Counted from the stretch's first letter, positions 46,901 to 56,870 are shown. The stretch is 64,000 bases of DNA from Phaeobacter sp. G2 (GCA_025163595.1 CP104103.1:62001-126000), one strand, 5' to 3'. Program-made: numbers and translations. The notes: generated by a model from the letters alone, not told the origin.

Positions 46901-49900
46901 GACCCCAGCGCCAGCCTCACCGCGCTGCGCTTTAGCGATGATCTGGATGCGGTGCTGAGCGGCCTTGTGGTCAGCGCAGGCACTGGCAGCGATCTGTGTG
47001 GCAGCGGCTCCAGCGTTTCGGGCACTGGCCTGATTACGCTGACTGGGGGCGAGCTGGCCCCCAGTGCCAGCTGCACCATCGCGCTGACCGTCTCCCTGCC
47101 CGGCTCGGCCTCCTCCGGCAGCTACAGCAGTACCTCCGGCGACCTCTCTGCCGGCGGCAGCTTTGCCGCCAGTGGCGCCACGGACAGTTTTTCGGTGGAG
47201 CCAGCACCGGGCTTTGCCCAGGCCTTGTCGCCTGCAACCATTGCCCAGGGTGGGGTCACCACTGCCACCTTTACCATCGACAATAGCGCCTCTGCCCTGG
47301 CGGCCAACAGTCTGGATGTCAGCAATACCCTGCCCGCAGGTCTGGTGGTGGCGCCGACACCCAACGCCAGTGTCACCTGTACGGGGGGAACCGCCACGGC
47401 TGTGCCGGGTGGATCGGTGATTTCATATACCGGCGGCACCGTTGGCGCCGGCGCCAGCTGTACCATCTCCCTGGATCTGCGCGCCACCGCGGTTGGCTCC
47501 CTGGTCAACACCACCGGCGACCTAACCTCCGGCCTGGGCAATTCCGGCACCACCACAGATACCCTGACCGTTACCGCAGCGCCCGCTCCCGGTTTTACCA
47601 AGGGGTTTGCCAGCAGCACCATCGTCCAGGGCGCCAGCACCAGCCTAGGCTTTACCATCGACAACAGCAGCGCCTTGATCGAGGCCTCATCGCTGGATTT
47701 CACCGACAGCCTGCCTGCCGGGCTCGTTGTGGCCGACAGCCCCAATGCCGCCAGCAACTGTACCGGCGGCACCCTGACCGCCACAGCGGGCAGCAGCAGC
47801 ATCAGCTATACTGGTGGTAGCGTTACTGCCGCCGCCAGCTGTCAAATCAGCGTTGATGTCACCGCCGCCACAGTGGGTGCCCTGGCCAATACCAGCGGCG
47901 ATCTCACCTCCTCCTTGGGCAATTCCGGCACTGCCTCGGATACGCTAACTGTCACCGCCGCCCCCGCGCCGAGCTTTGCCAAAAGTTTTGACGACAGCAG
48001 CGTGACCCTGGGTGCCAACACCACCCTCACCTTTAACATCGACAACAGCACGGCTCTGATTGCCGCCACAGCGCTGGATTTCACCGACACCCTGCCTGCG
48101 GGCCTCACCGTGGCCAGCACCCCCAATGCCAGCAGCACCTGCACCGGAGGCACCCTGACGGCCACCGCTGGCGCGGGCAGCATCAGCTATACTGGCGGCA
48201 GTGTCTCGGCTGCAGCCAGCTGTGTTATCATCGTCGATGTTACCACCAGTGGCAGCGGTACCCTGGTCAATACCACTGGCGACCTCACCTCCTCGCTGGG
48301 CAATTCCGGCACCGCCACAGCCAGCCTCAAGGTCGCCACGCTTGGCTTTGACAGCCCGCTGAGTGGCGATGATATCGTCAATGCCGCCGAGGCCACCACG
48401 GTCACCCTCTCGGGCACAACCAGCCTGATCGAAGACGGCCAGAGCGTCAGCGTCAGTGTCACCGACAGCGCCAGTGGCACGGCCAGTGGCAGCGCCACGG
48501 TCAGCAGCGATGCCTGGAGCCTGGTGATTGATCTCAGCGGTCTGAGTGATGGCAGCCTCAACCTGACAGCGGATGTCTCGGATGCGGCGGGCACGCCAAC
48601 ACCACAGGCCAGCGCCAGCCTGACCCTGGACACAGATCAGCCTGCGCTGAGTTTCGACACCCCGCTGGCGGGCGATAATATCGTCTCCGCTGCCGAGGCT
48701 GGCAGCCTGACCATTTCCGGCGGCGCCGCTGGCCTGGTAGATGGGCGCAGCGTCAGTCTTGTCATCACCGACAGCGCCAGTGCCACAGTCAGTGGCAGCA
48801 CCACGGTCAGCAGCGATGCCTGGAGCCTGGTGGTCGATCTCAGCGGCCTGAGTGATGGCACGCTGAGCCTGACGGCGGATGCCACGGATGCGGCCGGAAA
48901 CCCAGTGGATCAGGCCAGCACCAGCCTGGAGTTGGATCTCAATACGCCCTCTGGCTATAGCGCCAGCTTTGATCAGAACTCGGTCAATAGCGGCAATGAG
49001 GCCGCGGCGAGCTTTACCTTTGCCAGCGCTGAGGTTGGAGCGCTTTATGATTATTCCATCTCCTCGGATGGGGGCGGCAGCCCGGTCAGCGGCAGCGGCA
49101 CCATTGCCAGCGCCAGCGAGCAGATCACCGGACTGGATCTCTCGGGGCTTGGCGATGGCATCCTGACGCTGTCGGTTACCCTGACCGACAGCGCCGGTCA
49201 GGCCGGATCTGCCGCCAGTAATACCGCGGCCAAAGACACCAGCCGTCCCACCGTCACCCTGACGGGCCCAACGACGGCACAGAGCAGCGCCTTTGTGGTC
49301 AGCCTGACCTTCGACACCAGCGTCACCGGGCTTGCCGAGGCGGACTTCACCATTGATGGCGGCACCGCCTCTGGCCTGACGGGCAGCGGCACCAGCTACA
49401 GCGTCACCGTAACCCCGGATCACGATGGTACCATGACCATCACCCTGCCCGTCGACAGCGCCGTCAGCGCCACCGGCAATGGCAATGAGATCAGCAATGT
49501 GCTGAGTGTTGAGGCAGATCTGACCGGCACCCCAGATCCAACACCGCCCGCCGATGCCGATGGCGACGGGATCCCCGATAACCTGGAAAGCAGCACCGCT
49601 GACCGCGATGGTGACGGTATTGTCGATAGCGCCGACTACGATCCGCAGGGCTATTTTTACTGCGAAGACAATGGCAATATTCTGTCAGGCGGCGGCATCA
49701 CCGTCACCGGTCCAAGCGGCTCCAACAGCTCCGTCGGGATTTCCAACAACATCAACATCGTGCGTGATGGCTCCACCGGGGAATATCAGTGGTTCGCCCT
49801 GGTGCCGGGCAGCTATAGTGTGAGCTACAGCTATCCCGCGACCGGGGTTGCCAGCACCACGCGCCTGTCTTCTGGCACCCTGGATGTGACCTCGCTCTTG

Positions 49901-51865
49901 CCCGCCAACCCAGCGGTTCTGGGCTCGACCCAAGTAGGCTCCACTGGCGTGCTGGCGGACCCCTCTCTCGCGGCCAACCCGGTGTTCTACGATACCTTCG
50001 TAATCGAGGCCGGTGATCCGGATGTGCTCGCCAATAACATCCCGATGACCAATTGCAGCGCCGTGATCACTGTCAGCGCCAGCGACAATGGTGCCGAAGC
50101 CAATGGCGCCGCAACTGATAGCGCCAATTTCACCATCAGCCAGACAGTGGCGACCACTCTGGACAGTGTCATCAGCTACACTCTGACTGGCACCGCCACC
50201 TCGGGGGCCGACTACACCGCCCCCTCGGGAAGTGTCACTATCCCGGCCGGTGCAACATCGGCCCTGGTGGATTTGCCGGTGCTCGAAGACGGGCTGATCG
50301 AGGGCGACGAGACCGTCATTTTGACCCTCACCAGCGTGACCAGTGCTTCCGCCGGAGTGGCGCTCTCGACCACCGCATCTGAACTGACTCGCTCTGCCAC
50401 TGTGACGGATGACGATTTTGCCGTCATCGCGGTGACCAATGACGACCTCACCGCCACCGAGGGCGGCAGCGATACCGCGGCGATGAGTTTTGTATTGCTG
50501 GGCCAACCAACCCAGGATGTGGTGCTGAGCTTTGCCGGCGATGCCCAGTGTAGCGTCTCGCCAGCCCAAGCGACCTTTACCAGCGCCAATTATGCCAGTG
50601 CCCAGACCCTCACCATCACCGCGATTGATGATACCATCGTCGAAGGCACCCACAGCTGTCAGCCCACGGTCACCGTGACCTCGACTGATACGGCCTTTGA
50701 TGGGTTTGGCCTTGCCCTGGCACAGGTGGTGGTGACGGATGATCTCATCGATCAGATTCGCACACCGCTGACTGAGATCCTGAAAAACGACCTGGAAGAC
50801 ACCGTTGGCAGCCAGCAGCGTCATTTCAGCGGCATCGCCAAGGGGGCGCTGGCGCGGTTGCAGGCAGGCGAAGCCGGGCTGGGCTGCGGCACCCTGGCCA
50901 GCTTTGACGTCGATGGCAGCATCAACACCCAGGGCGACACCGGCGGCAGCGACGGCACCTTTGGCTATGATGTCTACAATTGTGGCACCGGCAGCCGGGA
51001 CATCCTGGCGGGCAGCTTCAGCCTGACCCGCACCGAAAACATCGGCACCCAGGCGCTGGTCCAGTTCTCCCGCCAGCGCGAGCGTTTCCTGTCCGAAAGC
51101 GACCTGCGTGGCCGGTTCTGGGGCGGCTATCTCAGCCGCACCAATGTGACCGGGCTGGCCGATGGCGCGATCCACGGCGTTGGTGTCAATGGCGGCCTCT
51201 ATGGCGCTCGTCAGCTCGGCGATGGCCTGTTCCTGGATTACTACGCCGCCGGGGGCTTTGGTCATCACCGCTTTGATCTCAGCTTTGCCAATGCCGGCGG
51301 CGCCATCCAGGCCGATGGCAGCTATGACTATGCCGCCGCCTATGCCGGGGTGGCCCTGTCGGGACGGCATCAGCGGGACAAGCTGCTGATCATCCCACGG
51401 GTTGGGCTGGATCTGGCCTATGCCCTGGCCGGGGATGCCGATGTCACCGCCACCCAACTGGGGCTAAGCAGCACCGGCAGCATTGATATCCCCGATTACA
51501 ACGGTGGTCGTTTCTTTGCCGAGGTCGAAATCGCCGGGCTGGGCAGCCAGGACGGCGACAATCCCCGCGCGATATCGAGACTGATGTCGCTGACCCCAAG
51601 GGTGATCTGCGAGGTGTCGTCTTATGACAGCGGGCTGGGCTGTGGCCTGGGGCTGAATTTCAGCCAGGAGCTCTTCAACCCAGCCACCGGGCTGATCTTC
51701 AGCTTTGAGATCGATTATGAGAGCGTCGATGACACCGATCGCTTGAGCGTCGATTTCCACCGCGAGCGCCGATTTGCCAATGGTGCGGGCGCCGTTGTCA
51801 CCCGGTTGTCGATGCCCAGCACCGCGACGCTGAAGGTCGAACACGGGCTGCGCCTGGACTTCTGA
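43931..51865 (+). CDS. giant autotransporter adhesin with eleven DUF11-like repeats
   Basis: 2644 residues with signal peptide (HLLLASFLLLPGLVQAQ). Eleven repeats of ~110-140 residues each open with an F/L-x-K-S-F...T-L-T-Y-x-I-x-N pattern (for example FSKSFTDPALAAGGSTTLTY). Most contain two Cys per repeat (DLCGSGS...SASCTI) that may form a disulfide. From ~1470 there are two Ig-like repeats (VSSDAWSLVIDLSGLSDG), more beta domains, a calcium-like DADGDGIPDNLESS segment (~1877), and a Calx-beta domain (~2040-2170). Residues ~2370-2644 form an autotransporter barrel (SDLRGRFWGGYLSRTNV) ending in VEHGLRLDF with terminal Phe. It should reach the surface by the type Va route and act as an adhesin. 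Strongly repetitive DNA makes copy-number change likely. Confidence 0.92.
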   Translation: MTDLLRRVSHLLLASFLLLPGLVQAQSAPSFSAVFSPDSITSGNNSTLTLTITEISGLPASDLTVSAALPAGVTVTGGSQSNTCNGTFTAVSGSSSLSLSEGRLGASQSCVMTLPVTSSTVATHTLVTGDLTSSLGNSGTATDDLTVTLPTPVFSHSFAPSTVNPGDISTLTYTIDNSAGALDIFSSSFDETLPSGLALTTPASVVNNCGGSIQVTSGGNNVDVDSVSLAAGASCTITVDVEALSLGDQVTSSTLFSTFSNFSNSQVIGTGTLVVEAAASNPINFSKRFSVTQVGLSQNVTLSFTLQNTNRDDAATNITFTDDLDAMLSGLTATSLPASGFCGAGSTISGSSSLTISGATLAAGDSCNFDVTLLTPAGAATGDYTNTTSTLSADIGGSPYSGTAAQANLRVLGDGGQGAVLSKSFINNPTTPGTNATLRYTVSNPNASFALSDIAFSDVISDITGAADVTIDTLPSTGSCGVGSNFFQSVPSADSFAFNLSGGVIAAGSSCVFDLLLDVETTATPGSYSSTSGDVISTVNGGSVITLGASDTLQVAGGANLTFTQVFSEDRVGAGDTATLTFTITSAAESPSTATGLTFSNDLSTFLSGATFGITSNSCGGSAALSAGDTLLSYSGGSLAPGDSCTVVTAVSIPGGSSNGTYASTSSTLTGMAGGEALVVPLSSDDLQVLEGAPLEVSKSLAPSAALPGETITLTYTLTNPDPTLGYTSVFFTESYSSALSSLAIVPASLPAGGFCGGSSSASGTTFGIFSGIEVPANGSCVFSVDLLVPAGASDGAYALISSNVTGSLNGTSVTLPTMNDTLTVQGAALSLVKSYASTPTAPGDTVTAEYTLTNLSSTHAIDSIIFSDDLDAQLSGLTSSAGALSDICGTGSALSGSSTLSFSGGTLAAGASCSFDVTQLVPGGASAATYAGTPGTPSGQSSGLAVGGSAIPANLTVSSTSLPSFSKSFTDPALAAGGSTTLTYVITNTDPSASLTALRFSDDLDAVLSGLVVSAGTGSDLCGSGSSVSGTGLITLTGGELAPSASCTIALTVSLPGSASSGSYSSTSGDLSAGGSFAASGATDSFSVEPAPGFAQALSPATIAQGGVTTATFTIDNSASALAANSLDVSNTLPAGLVVAPTPNASVTCTGGTATAVPGGSVISYTGGTVGAGASCTISLDLRATAVGSLVNTTGDLTSGLGNSGTTTDTLTVTAAPAPGFTKGFASSTIVQGASTSLGFTIDNSSALIEASSLDFTDSLPAGLVVADSPNAASNCTGGTLTATAGSSSISYTGGSVTAAASCQISVDVTAATVGALANTSGDLTSSLGNSGTASDTLTVTAAPAPSFAKSFDDSSVTLGANTTLTFNIDNSTALIAATALDFTDTLPAGLTVASTPNASSTCTGGTLTATAGAGSISYTGGSVSAAASCVIIVDVTTSGSGTLVNTTGDLTSSLGNSGTATASLKVATLGFDSPLSGDDIVNAAEATTVTLSGTTSLIEDGQSVSVSVTDSASGTASGSATVSSDAWSLVIDLSGLSDGSLNLTADVSDAAGTPTPQASASLTLDTDQPALSFDTPLAGDNIVSAAEAGSLTISGGAAGLVDGRSVSLVITDSASATVSGSTTVSSDAWSLVVDLSGLSDGTLSLTADATDAAGNPVDQASTSLELDLNTPSGYSASFDQNSVNSGNEAAASFTFASAEVGALYDYSISSDGGGSPVSGSGTIASASEQITGLDLSGLGDGILTLSVTLTDSAGQAGSAASNTAAKDTSRPTVTLTGPTTAQSSAFVVSLTFDTSVTGLAEADFTIDGGTASGLTGSGTSYSVTVTPDHDGTMTITLPVDSAVSATGNGNEISNVLSVEADLTGTPDPTPPADADGDGIPDNLESSTADRDGDGIVDSADYDPQGYFYCEDNGNILSGGGITVTGPSGSNSSVGISNNINIVRDGSTGEYQWFALVPGSYSVSYSYPATGVASTTRLSSGTLDVTSLLPANPAVLGSTQVGSTGVLADPSLAANPVFYDTFVIEAGDPDVLANNIPMTNCSAVITVSASDNGAEANGAATDSANFTISQTVATTLDSVISYTLTGTATSGADYTAPSGSVTIPAGATSALVDLPVLEDGLIEGDETVILTLTSVTSASAGVALSTTASELTRSATVTDDDFAVIAVTNDDLTATEGGSDTAAMSFVLLGQPTQDVVLSFAGDAQCSVSPAQATFTSANYASAQTLTITAIDDTIVEGTHSCQPTVTVTSTDTAFDGFGLALAQVVVTDDLIDQIRTPLTEILKNDLEDTVGSQQRHFSGIAKGALARLQAGEAGLGCGTLASFDVDGSINTQGDTGGSDGTFGYDVYNCGTGSRDILAGSFSLTRTENIGTQALVQFSRQRERFLSESDLRGRFWGGYLSRTNVTGLADGAIHGVGVNGGLYGARQLGDGLFLDYYAAGGFGHHRFDLSFANAGGAIQADGSYDYAAAYAGVALSGRHQRDKLLIIPRVGLDLAYALAGDADVTATQLGLSSTGSIDIPDYNGGRFFAEVEIAGLGSQDGDNPRAISRLMSLTPRVICEVSSYDSGLGCGLGLNFSQELFNPATGLIFSFEIDYESVDDTDRLSVDFHRERRFANGAGAVVTRLSMPSTATLKVEHGLRLDF

Positions 51866-51949
51866 TCCAGCCAAGGCAGACCAGCGCAAAACAGCTCCAC
51901 CCAACAGTCTAGCACAGACCGTTGGGCGGAGTTCTGATGGGGGCCGAGT

Positions 51950-51978
51950 GGGGGTGAGTGCAGAAAACCTCTTTAAGC
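51950..51978. repeat. probable Tn3-family terminal inverted repeat (one end)
   Basis: The sequence gggggtgagtgcagaaaacc followed by tctttaagc resembles Tn3/Tn21-type ends (GGGGG...CAGAAAAC...TAAG). It lies exactly at the 3' end of the broken tnpA, as expected. A matching second end was looked for at 53560-53770 and not found. Confidence 0.5.
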
Positions 51979-53556
51979 GATTTGAGGTGGTATTTTCCGC
52001 CAACGATATTCGCCGGGTAGGATGATGTGCGCACATCCAAGCGGTGATATGTGGGCAAGGAGTTCGGGCGCGCAATCGAGCCCCGCCCTTTGCCGTTTTG
52101 CTACAGCGATGCCGAGCTATTTGGAATTCCAGTAAATGATGATGGCCGTCAGCAGATTGAGGCCAGCAATGCGGAAATGTTGCCCTTCCGTGGACCGGCC
52201 TCTGATTTCGCCCTGTCGTCCAATGCGTAGGGCACCTTTCAGCGCGTGATGAGTCTCCCCCTTGTTCAAGCCGATGTTGGCGCGGCGCTGCATGTCGGTA
52301 TCGAACAGCCATTCGATGATGAACAATGTGCGCTCGACTCGTCCGATTTCCCGTAAGGCGATGGCCAAATCGTGTTGCCACGGGCGAGCTGTCAATTTCT
52401 TGAGGAGATGGCTCGGCTGCATCCGACCTGACAGCATTGTAGCGATACAGCGTAATACGTCTGGCCAGTTTTCGACGATTTTTGCTTCCCAGATCTTGTC
52501 CCCGGTCAACCCTTTCAGCTCTTTGGGAACAGCGCGGAGGGCAAACACATGTAGTCGTTTGGAGGCTAGGTCGCGAATGCGGGGATGGAAACAATACCCG
52601 AGCAAAGACGTGGCAGCGAAGACGATATCTGTGAAGCCGCCGGTGTCGGCGTATTACTCTTTGATTTTCTTGCCAGCGTCATTCATCAGCAAGCCAATCT
52701 TGTCCCGGCACGGTGCGCCAGTATGCAGATGCGTGAAGGATTCGGTAAAGCCGGTGTCGTTTTCAACCTCAGTGAGGATATCAGTGATCCGCGCCTCTGG
52801 CAGACGGCGGTAAAGATCGAGGACGAGATCACTGGCCTCTTCCGGCACATCGGCTTCAAGACGTTCGACGCGCAAAACGCCGTCTTCAATGACCCCACTC
52901 GGCAAGGTTTTGGAACGCACTGCCTTGGCCAGCCGTTCCAGCCCATCTTCCAAGCGGCGCTTTCGATCAGCCATCCAGACCTCTGGTTCCAGTGGCATTG
53001 AAAGCCCCATGGCGCGGGCGGCATCGATAGAGACAAGAGCTTGTTTCATATCGGCGTGACGCCGTGAATGGGGGAGCCAGATATCACCTGACCGGAACGC
53101 ATCGCGCAGCTGGCACAGGACGGCGACAACCCACAGCCGTTCTTGATCGGTATCGGCCGCGCGGAATAGTGGTCGCCATTTCGAACATGGTAGCAAAAAT
53201 GGCTGCGATGTGACTGGGATATCCTGTTTGTCGCCGATGATCTGCGCTGCCGCGACCAATGGCTGGGCCAGACTGGCGCAGGTCATATCCAGAGCATTCA
53301 ACATGCGCCGAGCGTAGCGTTTGAACCGATGAAAGCCCTTGGACACATGGGCCAGAACATCTGCTTTTACCGTTACCTGAAGCTGGGTTGCTTGCGTGAC
53401 CAGCCGTTCAAGGCCGTCCCAGCCGCAAGAGCCATCAACCGCATTGGCCAACCCGACCTGATTCTCAGGACGGCGGCGGGTGCAAACAAAATCGATGTCT
53501 TCATCGGACAGGGTGTAATGCCGAAGTATCAAGGCCTCATCCGTTGGGTGATCCAT
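51973..53556 (-). pseudogene. tnpA: Tn3-family transposase, broken
   Basis: The first frame (53556 to 52654) has the N-terminal DUF4158-like motif ILRHYTLSDEDIDFVCTRRR. It then jumps from ENQVGLA to NAVDGSCGWDGLERLVTQAT, so there is an internal deletion. The middle runs to HLHTGAPCRDKIGLLMNDAG and meets a TAA at 52654. In the same frame YADTGGFTDIVFAA follows, then HPRIRDLASKRLHVF, so roughly 150 codons with part of the catalytic triad are missing. A TAG at 52117 interrupts YWNSK*LGIAVAKRQ. The true end (ELLAHISPLG...GEYRWRK) stops at 51973. At least one deletion within each half and two stops make it inactive. Confidence 0.9.
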
Positions 53557-53770
53557 GATCTGCCGCCTTAAACCCTATTAACATGCTGAAATATAACACA
53601 TTAGTGTCTTCCAGAGGTGCGAAAACATCGGAATACTTGGGTAATGCGGGTTTCATATTCAGGCAGGGTTAGTCCTTCGCTTTGTTCTCTAACACCTCCA
53701 ACTCCACTGCTTTGGAAGCATCATTAAGCATTTCAAATATAATACATTTTATAAATACTGTGACCTTTCC

Positions 53771-54937
53771 CTAATCCTCGCCAAACAAATCACGGCTAAA
53801 GACTTTGTCTGAAACATCCCGAATTTCATCCGTCAATCGGTTCGCCACGATGAGATCCGCCTCACCCTTAAAGGCCTCAAGATCACGGATTACGCGGCTG
53901 TGGAAAAAGTGATCTTCCTCCAGCACCGGTTCATAGACGATGACCTCAACACCTTTGGCCTTCAGGCGCTTCATAATCCCCTGGATCGAGGACTGACGGA
54001 AATTGTCTGACCCTGCCTTCATCACCAGCCGGTGGATGCCGACAACCCTTGGCCCGCGCATCAGGATTTGGTCGCTGAGGAAATCTTTGCGGGTGTGGTT
54101 GGCATCCACGATAGCGCGGATCAGATTCTGCGGCACGTGGTTGTAGTTTGCCAGCAGCTGCTTGGTGTCCTTGGGCAAGCAATAGCCGCCATACCCAAAC
54201 GACGGGTTATTGTAATGACCGCCAATGCGGGGATCTAGGCTGATGCCCTCAATGATCTGACGGCTCTCCATACCGCCAGCCATGGCATAGCTGTCCAGCT
54301 CGTTGAAAAACGCCACCCGCATGGCAAGATAGGTATTCGCAAAGAGCTTGATGGCCTCGGCCTCATCTGGATCGGTAAAGAGGATTTCGACATCTTTCTT
54401 CTCCGCTCCTTCGAGAAGCAGATCCGCAAAGACCCTGGCGCGCTCAGAGCGCTCTCCGACGATTATGCGGCTGGGATGGAGGTTGTCGTAGAGCGCGCGG
54501 CCTTCGCGTAGAAATTCTGGAGAAAAGATCACCTGATCCGTTCCAAATCGGGCGCTCAGGTCGCGCACATATCCCACAGGGATGGTTGACTTGATGACGA
54601 TCGTGGCCTTTGGGTTGATCTGCATGACCCCGGCCACGACGGCCTCAACGCTGGAGGTGTCAAAGGAGTTGGTCTGAGCGTCATAATTGGTCGGTGTCGC
54701 CACGACCACATAATCAGCCCCACTATAAGCCTCAGCTCCATTGGTTGTCGCGTTGAGCTGCAGATCCCGCGTGGCGAGGAAATTTTCCAGTTCAGGGTCG
54801 GCGATAGGGCTCTGGCCAGAATTGACCATCGCAACTCGCTCCTCGGCGATATCAACAGTGATAACCTCATGGTTCTGTGCTAGCAGAACCGCGTTAGAAA
54901 GCCCCACATAACCAATTCCGACAACTGCAATTTTCAT
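53771..54937 (-). CDS. ugd: UDP-glucose 6-dehydrogenase
   Basis: 388 residues from the ATG at 54937. The NAD motif is [19 protein letters not shown], followed by [10 protein letters not shown], and [20 protein letters not shown]. The catalytic Cys253 sits in [14 protein letters not shown]. The end is [20 protein letters not shown]. The enzyme oxidises UDP-glucose twice to UDP-glucuronate, an acidic building block of exopolysaccharide. The gene stands alone, with ~210 bp of gene-free sequence to the tnpA wreck. A short duplicate of its last codons lies before rfbA. The region is less GC-rich than the adhesin gene, in keeping with import. Confidence 0.94.
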   Translation of the reverse strand: MKIAVVGIGYVGLSNAVLLAQNHEVITVDIAEERVAMVNSGQSPIADPELENFLATRDLQLNATTNGAEAYSGADYVVVATPTNYDAQTNSFDTSSVEAVVAGVMQINPKATIVIKSTIPVGYVRDLSARFGTDQVIFSPEFLREGRALYDNLHPSRIIVGERSERARVFADLLLEGAEKKDVEILFTDPDEAEAIKLFANTYLAMRVAFFNELDSYAMAGGMESRQIIEGISLDPRIGGHYNNPSFGYGGYCLPKDTKQLLANYNHVPQNLIRAIVDANHTRKDFLSDQILMRGPRVVGIHRLVMKAGSDNFRQSSIQGIMKRLKAKGVEVIVYEPVLEEDHFFHSRVIRDLEAFKGEADLIVANRLTDEIRDVSDKVFSRDLFGED

Positions 54938-55412
54938 AGTGGTGTCCCATTTTACCTTAGTTTTTGACCGTTCCGAAGGATGGAAATTCGTATGTGTTGC
55001 GGCGCAGCCCCAGTAGATTGATGTGTGCATGAAAACTAGGCTGAAGCCCCGCTAAAATCGCACTGTATAACTACATCCGGGAATAGTGCAGCTGAAGCCT
55101 CAGCCCTCAAAGCGACCACTTTCGATCAAGTCATCTTAAGTAGTCTCTTTCAAAATGAGTCACTCCTAGATTTGTAGACGCTTTGTTTGAAAACGTTAGA
55201 AGACAAGGAAGATGTAAATGTCACAGCAAGCTCCTATTCGAATGAGTTCAAGATCGCCTCGGCACCCCACGCGTGACGCTGCAAGGCAGGATGTGTTCGA
55301 ATAAATCAAACGGTTTTACGGCTCGAAACTCAAACAACGGCATACTCTGCTCAATCACATTGTGTTTTGCCCCCGCCTCAATCGATTTGTGCCACAAAGC
55401 TCCCTTTTTGCC
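54938..55412. other. ugd upstream region with a decayed gene copy
   Basis: The 475-bp gap holds the promoter of ugd and, at 55052-55160, a degenerate copy of the small membrane-protein gene. The remainder, 55161-55412, contains no gene that I can see and no clear terminator for rfbA. Confidence 0.4.
55052..55160 (-). pseudogene. decayed second copy of the 71-residue membrane protein gene
   Basis: Minus-strand translation gives ILKETT*DDLIESGRFEG*, later IPGCSYTVRF*. The intact gene at 56328 gives VLKEAYDDLSGSGRFE, later IVGCSFTVRF*. The residue and DNA match is plain despite two in-frame stops. It lies 115 bp before ugd, just as the intact copy lies before the leftover ugd tail at 56286-56321. 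Confidence 0.75.
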
Positions 55413-56285
55413 TTAATCCAACAGTCCGGCCAGATATCGGCCATATTCATTTTTGGCAAAAAGCTGGGCCCGAGCCTTTAGCTGAGCACGACCAATCCAG
55501 CCATTCTCAAAGGCGATATCTTCCGGGCAGCCGGTTTGCAGCCCCTGACGTTCCTGCAGTGTGCGCACGAAATTGCCCGCATCCAGCAAAGAGGCATGGG
55601 TGCCGGTATCAAGCCAGGCATAGCCGCGCCCCATGGTCTCAACGCGCAGCTCTGCTTCGTCCAGATACATCTGCAACAGATCGGTGATTTCCAGCTCGCC
55701 GCGCGGTGAGGCCTTCACCTGCCGCGCCCGTTCCGGGGCGGTGCCATCCAGGAAATACAGCCCCGTAACCGCATAGTTCGAAGGCGGCACCTCGGGCTTT
55801 TCGATGATCTGACGGGCGCGGCCTTGGCTGTCAAAATCCACCACCCCATAGCGTTCGGGGTCGGCCACGTGATAGCCAAAGACGGTGCCGCCACTGTCCT
55901 GCGCATCTGCCGCCGCCAGCAATTTGGGCAAGCCATGGCCAAAGAAGATATTGTCCCCCAGCACCAGCGCCGAGGGGGCACCATCGAGAAAATCCTCGGC
56001 CAGGATAAAGGCCTGCGCCAGCCCATCGGGGCTGGGCTGCTCCACATAAGTGAGGCTGATGCCCCATTGGCTGCCATCGCCCAGGGTGCGTTTGAACTGC
56101 TCCTGATCCTGCGGCGTTGTGATCATACAGATTTCACGGATGCCAGCCAGCATCAGCACCGACAGCGGATAGTAGATCATCGGCTTGTCATAGATCGGCA
56201 GCAGTTGTTTTGAGACCCCCATGGTGATGGGATACAGCCGGGTGCCAGAGCCACCTGCCAGAATAATACCCTTGCGCGTACTCAT
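55413..56285 (-). CDS. rfbA: glucose-1-phosphate thymidylyltransferase
   Basis: 290 residues from the ATG at 56285 ([20 protein letters not shown]). Uridylyl/thymidylyl signature GGSGTRLYP; also [50 protein letters not shown] and [15 protein letters not shown]. It makes dTDP-glucose, the first step to dTDP-rhamnose and relatives. The rfbB, rfbC and rfbD genes do not follow, so later steps must be coded elsewhere. An in-frame extension upstream to 56321 is not part of the enzyme; it is a relic of a ugd C-terminus. Confidence 0.95.
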   Translation of the reverse strand: MSTRKGIILAGGSGTRLYPITMGVSKQLLPIYDKPMIYYPLSVLMLAGIREICMITTPQDQEQFKRTLGDGSQWGISLTYVEQPSPDGLAQAFILAEDFLDGAPSALVLGDNIFFGHGLPKLLAAADAQDSGGTVFGYHVADPERYGVVDFDSQGRARQIIEKPEVPPSNYAVTGLYFLDGTAPERARQVKASPRGELEITDLLQMYLDEAELRVETMGRGYAWLDTGTHASLLDAGNFVRTLQERQGLQTGCPEDIAFENGWIGRAQLKARAQLFAKNEYGRYLAGLLD

Positions 56286-56321
56286 GTCGCGAATTTCATC
56301 TGTTATGCGGTTAGTCACCAT
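56286..56321 (-). pseudogene. leftover C-terminal codons of a deleted ugd copy
   Basis: The in-frame stretch before rfbA reads [11 protein letters not shown], nearly identical to [11 protein letters not shown] near the end of ugd (53771), and the DNA also matches (cgaatttcatc shared). It is preceded by a stop (taa). It fits a ugd gene removed except for its tail. Confidence 0.65.
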
Positions 56322-56327
56322 ATTCGC

Positions 56328-56543
56328 TTAAAACCGCACTGTAAAACTGCATCCGACAATCGTATATCCGATATCGCGGGTCTCAAAACGACCGCTTCCG
56401 CTCAGGTCGTCATAGGCCTCTTTCAAAACACCCGCGGCCAGAGCGGCTGCGCAGCCTTTCCAGAAACTGCCGGTCTTGTAGGTCACGAAAGCTGAAATGG
56501 CAGAGCCGGCGGCTATATGTTGCTGTCTATCATCGTCTGTCAT
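56328..56543 (-). CDS. small membrane-associated protein (YfiM-like pattern)
   Basis: 71 residues, start overlapping the stop of the manC stump (ATGA). HIAAGSAISAFVTYKTGSFW is followed by AALAAGVLKEAYDDLSGSGR, then DIGYTIVGCSF. A His near the N-terminus, Gly-x-x-K-E-x-x-D and a late D-x-x-x-x-x-x-G recall YfiM/DUF2279-type lipoproteins and small membrane proteins, but the match is weak. A broken copy occurs before ugd. Function unknown. Confidence 0.6.
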   Translation of the reverse strand: MTDDDRQQHIAAGSAISAFVTYKTGSFWKGCAAALAAGVLKEAYDDLSGSGRFETRDIGYTIVGCSFTVRF

Positions 56544-56767
56544 CGGAATCGCAGCGAGCGAAAGTCTGAATTCGTCAGCACCAATGGTGCTTCAAATGAG
56601 GCGCCACTCCCCTGCCCTGCAAGCCGTTTTGCAGAAGCCTGAAACAAAGTTTCTTCGCCCATCAAAGGGACAAATTGCTTGGGGTAGCTCTTGCGCGACA
56701 GAGGCCACAAGCGGGTACCAGAGCCTCCGCAAAGAAGAATGGGGATAATTGGGGTCACAGGAAACAC
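56540..56767 (-). pseudogene. manC: truncated mannose-1-phosphate guanylyltransferase (N-terminus only)
   Basis: Seventy-five codons. The nucleotide-binding start is ILLCGGSGTRLWPLSRKSYP, then LFQASAKRLAG and APLVLTNSDFR, all typical of ManC/CpsB. Then the frame goes to SLRFR and a stop, so ~400 residues are missing. The break joins the small membrane protein gene. GDP-mannose, needed for the ColD pathway at the left end, must be made by another copy. Confidence 0.85.
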
Positions 56768-56851
56768 TCTATGAAACAGAAATTACAATGATATTGTTGG
56801 TAACGAAGCTTCGGATGTGAGGCAAGGAAGAGGAACAATTTGTCACTAATA

Positions 56852-56870
56852 TTTCGCCTTTAGGGCGAAA
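56852..56870 (-). terminator. small hairpin after the phosphatase gene
   Basis: Arms tttcgcc (56852-56858) and ggcgaaa (56864-56870) around a 5-base loop. On the minus strand it comes ~130 bp after the phosphatase stop and is followed by tattagtg, so it is a weak terminator at best. The rest of 56768-56999 holds nothing recognisable. Confidence 0.4.

Noticed and set aside
49685..51457. 590-codon minus-strand frame in the adhesin gene
   Set aside because: Shadow of the autotransporter; Gly/Ala/Ile-rich without motifs.
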